From: Amoebidium appalachense
Lineage: Eukaryota; Ichthyosporea
NCBI GenBank assembly: GCA_963693365.1
Contig: CAVNZM010000012.1
Coordinates: forward strand, 1,984,001 to 2,048,000
Direction: 5' to 3'
DNA length: 64,000 bases
The position numbers and the translations under genes are program-made. This document shows, in pieces, positions 58,486 through 64,000 of this stretch (the first letter of the stretch is position 1; every line of letters starts with the position of its first letter). The notes under the pieces are model-generated. The model had not been told where the DNA came from and searched no databases. It saw only the letters and a program-made list of their open reading frames with translations.

Positions 58486-59129
58486 GGGGTAGTGGTGGGT
58501 CTGGAACGTGATGGTCTGTCTCTCCTCGTCCCAGCTCCCAAAGAAGAGGGGGTGCCCATGCTGTGTGGGGTGTCTGGGTTGCTTATCATGGGAAACTTGG
58601 GGAAGTCGGGTCGTTCGGGCAGGGCCGTCTTGATCTGTCTGTTTATGGTACGCACCGACGTCCACCCGTCGGAAAACAGAAAGTTTGGCCGGACCCACAT
58701 GGAGTAGGGAAATATCGGGTCGGGGGTTAGGCCCTCCAGCCTCAGCAGGCGACGTACAATGTTGTCCTCGAAGTTCTCCTTGTCGTCCCCCCACAGCACC
58801 TTTACTATAGTGTCCAAGGTTTCCTTCATGGTGTCGTAGACGGTGTGCTCGTCCCAGTTCTTGACCATACCCTTTTCCAACAGCACCACCCTCCTCTCCA
58901 GGTCGTCCAGCCGGTCGGTCACCTCCGCCACGGGCATGAAGGTACCGGCCCCCACCTCGTCCACCTTCAAGAAGGCAGGCCCCCCTCGGGGGAGGCTTTT
59001 GGGCAGCTCGAGGACGTAGCTGTCGTGCCCGTGCCCGCTCGAATCGGGTCGGATGCCGACGTAGTAGTCTGCGCTCTTCGGGCCCACCAGGGAGAGCCCC
59101 TGGGCAACGTGCCACGCTAAAGCGCTCAT
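58440..59129 (-). CDS. fibre-like N-terminal domain protein, outer copy with longer tail
   Basis: Counterpart of the 180-residue gene. One extra base at about 58601 (TTGGGGAAGTC here, TTGGGTAGTC in the inner copy) avoids the stop and continues for 50 codons (MISNPDTPHSMG and a Ser/Thr/Arg-rich tail), overlapping the next gene by 46 bp. The added tail looks like out-of-frame translation rather than a domain. Confidence 0.65.
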   Translation of the reverse strand: MSALAWHVAQGLSLVGPKSADYYVGIRPDSSGHGHDSYVLELPKSLPRGGPAFLKVDEVGAGTFMPVAEVTDRLDDLERRVVLLEKGMVKNWDEHTVYDTMKETLDTIVKVLWGDDKENFEDNIVRRLLRLEGLTPDPIFPYSMWVRPNFLFSDGWTSVRTINRQIKTALPERPDFPKFPMISNPDTPHSMGTPSSLGAGTRRDRPSRSRPTTTPCLHEPHASSSTMSA

Positions 59130-59158
59130 GGTGGGTTTACTAGTGTGTTAGAAATAAT

Positions 59159-59218
59159 TTAGTTTCTCGGTGCCAGTAGGGGAATTCCCTGGGAAACGTG
59201 CCACTGCAAATGACTCAT
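59159..59218 (-). pseudogene. 19-codon relic of a third fibre-like gene
   Basis: On the minus strand an ATG at 59218 begins MSHLQWHVSQGIPLLAP and stops after 19 codons. It resembles the start of the neighbouring gene (MSALAWHVAQGLSLVGPK). The relic ends exactly at the AAATTATTTC junction from which the sequence becomes identical with the inner copy. It is absent from the inner copy and seems to be a recombination scar. Confidence 0.75.
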
Positions 59219-59260
59219 GGTGAGTCTTAATACCCCGTAGAGAAAAATTCACCTTGGCAC

Positions 59261-60688
59261 CTAGGGTAGCCAGCTACCTGTCTCGGTTGCATATGGGTAG
59301 TCGGCAAAGTAGTTTGGATCGTGGAAGTTGAGGTCTGTTCTCGGAATGCTAGATTTGTTGACATATTCGCTAAAGTGGGGGTACCTGGCAATCACCTGCA
59401 CGTTGAATGCATTGTAGCCTGACGCATTGCCAAAGCTATAGGTGTCAGAGGCTCTATTGGTCACCCTTATTCGTAGCCAGAAATCTGTCCCGTTTCCTGT
59501 GGGCTGTAGTTCCCCCTCGATCAGACCACACCCTATGGCAAACGGGTAATGGCCGTTCGGACTAACAGGGTCCACACAGGCCATGGACACCCGACCTTCC
59601 TGCACCATGAACTGGAATTGTTTGTTGCCGAGCGCCTTCCAAAACTCGTGCACGATGAGCAGTTCGGCCCCTGGCTGTGTCATCCACCCAAGGTTGATGT
59701 TTGGGTCGGTGCCCGACTTGAGGCTAAAAATGTCACCCCATGCAGCGGCTGTATCGCCCAAGAGGGAGCTCCACGTTCGGTTGGTAATGTGGTACACCTT
59801 CACTGCCTTGTACGCTGGGCCGGTCCTCTGCCTCACCCACGCTTCATCGGCCAGCCTGTTGGTGTTGGCAGGGAGTCTGTTCTTGATGGCCGTCATGTCC
59901 GTTGTGAGTGTACCGGTGGTAGTCTTGAGGCCGGCAATGTCCGTGTTCTGTGTGGTGTTGACCGTCACTGCGCCGTTGGCCGTGTTGAGGGCGGTGGTGG
60001 CCTTGCCCTCCACTGCCGTCAGCCTCGTGTCCAGGCTCCCCGTGGTGGTCTTGAGGCCGGCAATGTCCGTGTTCTGTGTGGTGTTGACCGTCACTGCGCC
60101 GTTGGCCGTGTTGAGGGCGGTGGTGGCCTTGCCCTCCACTGCCGTCAGCCTCGTGTCCAGGCCCCCCGTGGTGGTCTTGAGGTCGGCAATGTCCGTGTTC
60201 TGTGTGGTGTTGACCGTCACTGCGCCGTTGGCCGTGTTGAGGGCGGTGGTGGCCTTGCCCTCCACTACCGTCAGCCTCGTGTCCAGACCTCCTGCCGTGG
60301 TTTTGAGCCCGACAATGTCCGTGTTCTGCATGGTGTTCACACCCTCCACGGCCGTCATTCGGGTACCCAGACCTTCCGTTGTGGTTTTGAGACCGGCAAT
60401 GTCCGTGTCCTGTGTGGTGTTTACTTCTTCTACGGTAGCCACCCTGGCCCCCAGTGCCTGCACGGTTGCATCGGACGGCACGTCGGCAGCGTCCACAAAC
60501 GACATGTTGCCGTTGGGGTCACATGCCATGTAGGCAAATGTAGCCGGCCCGGTCAAGGGCAATGTCAGATCGTATGCATCGTGTTTGTGGCCTGTTGTGT
60601 TGGCCACCACCCCCACGTAGTAGCCGTCTTTTCGTCGGTTCGTGAGTGCAAGCCCGTCAGCCACGGTCCAGTTGAGTGATTTGGGCAT
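59261..60688 (-). CDS. fibre-like protein with a different head, outer copy
   Basis: 475 residues. The anchor and first shaft repeats are as in the inner copy. The shaft then has three or more clean 42-residue repeats, and the head from about residue 235 on is a diverged homologue. Shared landmarks include RTGPAY, PGAEL, FWxALG versus FWTLG, YPFAxGxGxxEG, GYNxFxVxxxAxYPxF and SIPRT, but most positions differ (roughly 35-45% identity by eye). Elsewhere the two elements differ by around 1% or less. This points to replacement of the receptor-binding head by recombination. Confidence 0.8.
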   Translation of the reverse strand: MPKSLNWTVADGLALTNRRKDGYYVGVVANTTGHKHDAYDLTLPLTGPATFAYMACDPNGNMSFVDAADVPSDATVQALGARVATVEEVNTTQDTDIAGLKTTTEGLGTRMTAVEGVNTMQNTDIVGLKTTAGGLDTRLTVVEGKATTALNTANGAVTVNTTQNTDIADLKTTTGGLDTRLTAVEGKATTALNTANGAVTVNTTQNTDIAGLKTTTGSLDTRLTAVEGKATTALNTANGAVTVNTTQNTDIAGLKTTTGTLTTDMTAIKNRLPANTNRLADEAWVRQRTGPAYKAVKVYHITNRTWSSLLGDTAAAWGDIFSLKSGTDPNINLGWMTQPGAELLIVHEFWKALGNKQFQFMVQEGRVSMACVDPVSPNGHYPFAIGCGLIEGELQPTGNGTDFWLRIRVTNRASDTYSFGNASGYNAFNVQVIARYPHFSEYVNKSSIPRTDLNFHDPNYFADYPYATETGSWLP

Positions 60689-60768
60689 GGTTGCACAAGT
60701 GTGCACGTTACTACATGACGTTGAATTTTTGTACGGTGTTTATAACGGTATTTGTGCCCACTACCACC

Positions 60769-61827
60769 ATGGACCAAGCCCCAACACACCTCGTAGTCAT
60801 GCAACACGTCGGTGACTTTGTGCAAGGCCAGAAGGACCCTGCCCCTGTGGAAATGAAGGCCATGCTGTCTCCCCCGATAGGGTTCCAGCAGAACACGTCG
60901 TTGGGGGTCAAGTGGGTGAGCACCATGACCACCCCCACCACCTTCTACTACCCGTACCCCCGTGATGAGTGCTATGTCAACATGGCCCGCCAGCTCCCGA
61001 CCCCGGGAGGGGGGTGGGGCTCACCCACCGACATCCAGCGCCTGTACTTTGAAGCCACACCCGACGAGTTGCAAATCGAACCTGGCAAGAAGGTGTGGCG
61101 TACCATTCCCCTGTGGGAGTTAGGGGTGAGCCCGACGGGTGCCTTTGTGGGTCGTGGGAGCAGCAACGAGTTATCCAGAGACCTGGCGAGTACTGAAAAC
61201 GTCTTTGGGTCGTATATGGGGCATTGGTTGCAGTTCCTGCTGGATAGGTACCTTACGAGCGTACTTGGCAACGACAAACCTGCCGACGGGGAAGTGGAGT
61301 TGAGCTACGACGAGAAGACCGGTCGGATTAAGTTCGTAAACCGTGCACCCGATACCAGGTACCTCATGTGGTTCGACTCGCCGGTGGTGGCTGCTGCAGC
61401 CGGTATGAACGTGGGGGATAGCCTGGTTAGCTCAAAGCCCGGCAGGGACGAGACCACGGCCCCTAATGTTGGGTGTTTCCCCACCCACTTCCTCCTCGAG
61501 CTTCACGGTGTGAACTCAGAGTCGTCCGTGAGTATAGCCAACGCCGACGTCAAGTTTCAGTCCTCCTACCCCAGCAAGGACGTGCTGGCCGTCATTCCTG
61601 CCTTTCCCAACATCACCGTCCCGTTCTTTGACAACGGGGCAGTCATCGAGCTACCACTCGACGTCAGCACGCACATCAACTCTCTCACAGTGAGGCTGGT
61701 GAGCTGTTACGGCAACGTTGTACGGATGAGAGGTGACGTGACCTTTTTATTGTGCCTGAGGCGTATTCCCAGACCCACAGGGTCCACGGTCGTCCGACCC
61801 ATGAGCAAGCCACAACGGTTCGGCTAG
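60769..61827 (+). CDS. putative minor capsid protein, outer copy
   Basis: Intact 352-residue counterpart of 27940-28998, one residue change (SYMGHWL for SYMGYWL). Confidence 0.5.
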   Translation: MDQAPTHLVVMQHVGDFVQGQKDPAPVEMKAMLSPPIGFQQNTSLGVKWVSTMTTPTTFYYPYPRDECYVNMARQLPTPGGGWGSPTDIQRLYFEATPDELQIEPGKKVWRTIPLWELGVSPTGAFVGRGSSNELSRDLASTENVFGSYMGHWLQFLLDRYLTSVLGNDKPADGEVELSYDEKTGRIKFVNRAPDTRYLMWFDSPVVAAAAGMNVGDSLVSSKPGRDETTAPNVGCFPTHFLLELHGVNSESSVSIANADVKFQSSYPSKDVLAVIPAFPNITVPFFDNGAVIELPLDVSTHINSLTVRLVSCYGNVVRMRGDVTFLLCLRRIPRPTGSTVVRPMSKPQRFG

Positions 61828-61873
61828 GTGTTGCATATTTTCACCACCACTCAATGAAGACATTACTACCACC

Positions 61874-62113
61874 ATGAATTTTCAACAAGGCACGGGCTAT
61901 ACCAACGACTCCGAGTACTGGCGACCGCCACGGCCGGACCGAACGGCAGCACCACGCAACCACACCCTTATTGTCCACCCCAACGAGCACTGGGATAGGT
62001 TTCAGACGGTGTTGAACATTGGTCGTGCTGCCCAAAACGTGGCCTACGTCGGCAGCAACATCAACTACATGCAGAGGTCCTTCAGGCGGGGTGGGGGTCG
62101 GTCGTACCCCTAG
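61874..62113 (+). CDS. small 79-residue protein, outer copy
   Basis: Identical product to 29045-29284; stop again shared with the convergent gene. Confidence 0.65.
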   Translation: MNFQQGTGYTNDSEYWRPPRPDRTAAPRNHTLIVHPNEHWDRFQTVLNIGRAAQNVAYVGSNINYMQRSFRRGGGRSYP

Positions 62114-62403
62114 ATGTTGGTCTCCCCCTCCTGTTTCTGTATGTGGGCAAGCATGCGGGCATCCAGCTGGGCCTCGTACTCCAGCACCTTCCTCAGCTCC
62201 TCCTGCCGGTCCACCGGCACCTTCTTCTTCAACTGCCGGAACTTTTTCTCGATTTTGTTTTCGGGCTTCTTCCCTTCCGTGTTGCCGGCCGGGTCAAAAT
62301 GTTTGTCGGTGCCGTGGCGTATGTAGAACTGCAAGTAGTCGTCAAAGGTGAAGGGTGACGAGTATGCCGACGGCAAATTCTTCATGTTCTTCGGGGTGGC
62401 CAT
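62110..62403 (-). CDS. 97-residue coiled-coil protein, outer copy
   Basis: Counterpart of 29281-29574 with Q to H (DKHFDP). Confidence 0.65.
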   Translation of the reverse strand: MATPKNMKNLPSAYSSPFTFDDYLQFYIRHGTDKHFDPAGNTEGKKPENKIEKKFRQLKKKVPVDRQEELRKVLEYEAQLDARMLAHIQKQEGETNI

Positions 62404-62444
62404 GCCTGCATGTAGCCTAGCTACTAGTGGTATGTGTGAATTTT

Positions 62445-63068
62445 TCACCACGAGATGAGGTTGGCAATGTGGTCACTGTAACTACGCTGCGGGGGAGGGG
62501 GCTGCTGTGATGCTGCCTGTGTGTGGTACGTGCCGTAGCCCGTGTGGGGCATGCTGTGACGTATCGGTTGAGGCCCGAAGCTGCCCGGTGCACCCATGGG
62601 GTGTGGGGGTGGGGGTGGGGGCACGTAATAGTGCTCATAGTACGGGTTTTACGGGTTGTCATACCCGTCACTCTCCTCGTAGCTGTCCTCCTCTTCATAG
62701 GTCACCCGTGCCAAGGGCTTTCGTGGGGCCTTCTTCTGCTTTGGCCGGGGGGCCTTTGGGGGTGCTACCAGTACCGGTGCTGCTGCTGGGGGTGGGGGGT
62801 CGGCTGGGCGGGTCTCCAGCACCTGCAGCTTCTGCTCAAGTTCACGGATATAGTCCTTGTTCCTACGCATGCGTTCCACCCTTGTGCTCCTACCCTTCTC
62901 CAAGGCCTCCAGCTGCCGTGCTGTGGGTTGCCGTTTGGCCCTTGCCGCGTTGCCGGCTTCCAGCACCATGGGGTCCACACCCATACCGGTGTTGGTGGTT
63001 TCGTTGGACACCGGTTGGTCGGCCTCACCGTCCGACATGCGCTCGATTTGGTTCTCGTCGGTTGACAT
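62445..63068 (-). pseudogene. Pro-rich coiled-coil protein, outer copy with premature stop
   Basis: Counterpart of 29616-30239. A G-to-T change at about 62649 on the plus strand turns a Tyr codon into TAA after 139 residues. The Tyr/Pro/His-rich tail is lost, while the sequence beyond is still the same as in the inner copy. Confidence 0.85.
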
Positions 63069-63164
63069 TGTTGGTGTTACCAATAGGGACACATTTTTTC
63101 CAACGTTGGGCGGCGTACATACGTCCAAAAAATGTGTGCCCACTATCAAACACGGTCAACCAAG

Positions 63165-63401
63165 ATGGTCGGCACAACGTCCAAGAGCGCGTCCGACACG
63201 GATGCCGAGCCGTGGCAGCACGCGTGCGACTTCTGTGGGCACTGGTTCCGGTGTGCCACGCAGGAGGAGGGGCCAGGCTGTGACTTTGACTGTGGGTGCA
63301 CCATGACGTGGCTGGGGGACGAGCCTATGTACCTCTGCAGTTTCAAGTGCCTCGACGAGTTTACCGTCTACAACGTGCAGATCGACAGCTGCCGTCATTA
63401 A
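63165..63401 (+). CDS. small Cys-rich protein, outer copy
   Basis: 78-residue counterpart of 30333-30569; all Cys kept, T to M (DEPMYLC). A 2-bp length difference lies upstream in the promoter region. Confidence 0.65.
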   Translation: MVGTTSKSASDTDAEPWQHACDFCGHWFRCATQEEGPGCDFDCGCTMTWLGDEPMYLCSFKCLDEFTVYNVQIDSCRH

Positions 63402-63429
63402 TTTTAGCCACCCTACACTGAGTGACACC

Positions 63430-64000
63430 ATGCACCCTACCCCACCCATAGCCGTCAACCCCTTGCCGGCACCACTGTCGGTGGAGCACATTCCGATGAC
63501 GTGTGACACCAAACTGAACGTGCCCTACCCCCTCATGGACAACGTGTTCTTCTTTTTGCTTATTGGCCAGCCTGGTTCTGGCAAGTCCAACCTGCTCGTC
63601 AACCTCATTGCCCGGGAGGGCGAGTTCTACAATAAACAGTTTGACCGTGTGTACATTTTCAGCCCGAGCATGCACACCCTCGGCACGGCCCTGAAAATTC
63701 CCAGGGCCCGCCTGCACCAGGACGTCACCTTCCTCCCCGAGATTCTCAAACTGTCCCTCCAACACAAGAAGGTCAACCCAAATTACCGGATGTTGTTGGT
63801 GTTCGACGACATGTCCCATATTTTCCGAAAATCCGGCAACCTCCGTGAATTTGTACGTATGGCACAGAACCGACGACACATTGGTGTGTCGGTGATGATG
63901 GTGGGGCAGAAATTGAACAAGATCCCCCTTGAGCTACGTAGCCAGGCCGATGCCTTGGCCCATTTTAAGAACACCAACAACACCGAGCTCAAGGTGTTGA
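63430..64000 (+). CDS. ATP: packaging ATPase, outer copy (cut by window end)
   Basis: First 190 residues of the counterpart of 30598-31341, with Walker A and B intact, K to R (IPRARL) and Y to H near the window edge. The gene continues beyond 64000. Confidence 0.92.
   Translation, partial: MHPTPPIAVNPLPAPLSVEHIPMTCDTKLNVPYPLMDNVFFFLLIGQPGSGKSNLLVNLIAREGEFYNKQFDRVYIFSPSMHTLGTALKIPRARLHQDVTFLPEILKLSLQHKKVNPNYRMLLVFDDMSHIFRKSGNLREFVRMAQNRRHIGVSVMMVGQKLNKIPLELRSQADALAHFKNTNNTELKVL

Larger units (their letters stand above)
6307..64000. mobile_element. outer Polinton/Maverick copy (discontinuous; right end outside window)
   Basis: The left end is marked by the same ACTACATTAAGG terminus and inverted repeat as the complete inner element. 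Its own sequence occupies 6307-7534, 45139-47526 and 51230-64000; the rest is inserted retroelement DNA. Gene order and sequence follow the inner copy from its left end to the packaging ATPase, where the window ends. By comparison, about 13 kb plus the right inverted repeat remain beyond 64000. It lies in the truncated LINE RT; the bases before its left end read ATATGG. It is damaged: two genes are split by retroelements, the integrase is frameshifted and one small gene has a premature stop. Confidence 0.9.

Noticed and set aside
57124-59115. A 663-codon minus-strand frame in the outer copy joining the 453-residue protein to an Arg/Gly-rich N-terminal part
   Set aside because: The N-terminal part is the out-of-frame shadow of the fibre-like stalk gene (58440-59129), which has clear coding character. 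The join exists only because of a 1-bp difference between the copies.

Overview
The window is eukaryotic DNA made almost entirely of nested mobile elements. It holds a protein-primed family B DNA polymerase, a retrovirus-type integrase, a packaging ATPase and a double-jelly-roll capsid protein, all hallmarks of Polinton/Maverick elements. It also holds a Ty3/gypsy chromovirus with long terminal repeats and a fragment of a non-LTR reverse transcriptase. Long G tracts, TG/CA microsatellites, uninterrupted reading frames and frequent CCACCATG start contexts fit a protist or alga, but the sequence does not name the host.

Layout. Positions 1-6306 are older flanking DNA: G-rich low-complexity tracts, two hypothetical coding segments (317-934 and 1401-2498) and a truncated LINE-type RT (5447-6306). 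At 6307 an outer Polinton starts and runs past the end of the window. At 7535 it is interrupted by a complete chromovirus (7535-45138, 610-bp LTRs, 5-bp target duplication GGCAC). The chromovirus is itself interrupted just before its chromodomain by a second, complete Polinton (14841-44201, 29,361 bp, 460-bp inverted repeats, 5-bp duplication ATATG). After the 3' LTR the outer Polinton resumes at 45139, exactly where its first gene was broken. It is cut again at 47527-51229 by a small defective LTR element on the minus strand (duplication GGCCA), then continues to 64000 in the middle of its ATPase gene.

The inner Polinton is the better preserved copy. From left to right it carries: two unknown plus-strand genes; a minus-strand block (unknown gene, Gly/Ala-rich membrane-associated protein, small basic protein, Dam-type adenine methyltransferase, integrase, Pro-rich protein); a predicted seven-pass membrane protein; a fibre-like module of coiled-coil proteins; a minor virion protein candidate; small proteins including a Cys-rich one; the packaging ATPase; the major capsid protein; Pro- and Lys-rich putative structural proteins; a VLTF3-like late transcription factor; and a 1,852-residue polymerase reading inward from the right inverted repeat. 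Together these genes describe an integrating virus: integrase and polymerase for insertion and replication, VLTF3-like factor for late expression, and capsid, ATPase and fibre for particles. No Ulp1/adenovirus-type maturation protease could be recognised.

The two Polinton copies are almost identical over the shared length, with one striking exception: the distal part of the fibre gene has been replaced by a diverged homologue, and a 19-codon relic of a third fibre-like gene lies at the junction in the outer copy. The outer copy is also damaged by two retroelement insertions, an integrase frameshift and a premature stop, so the inner copy probably represents the competent form.
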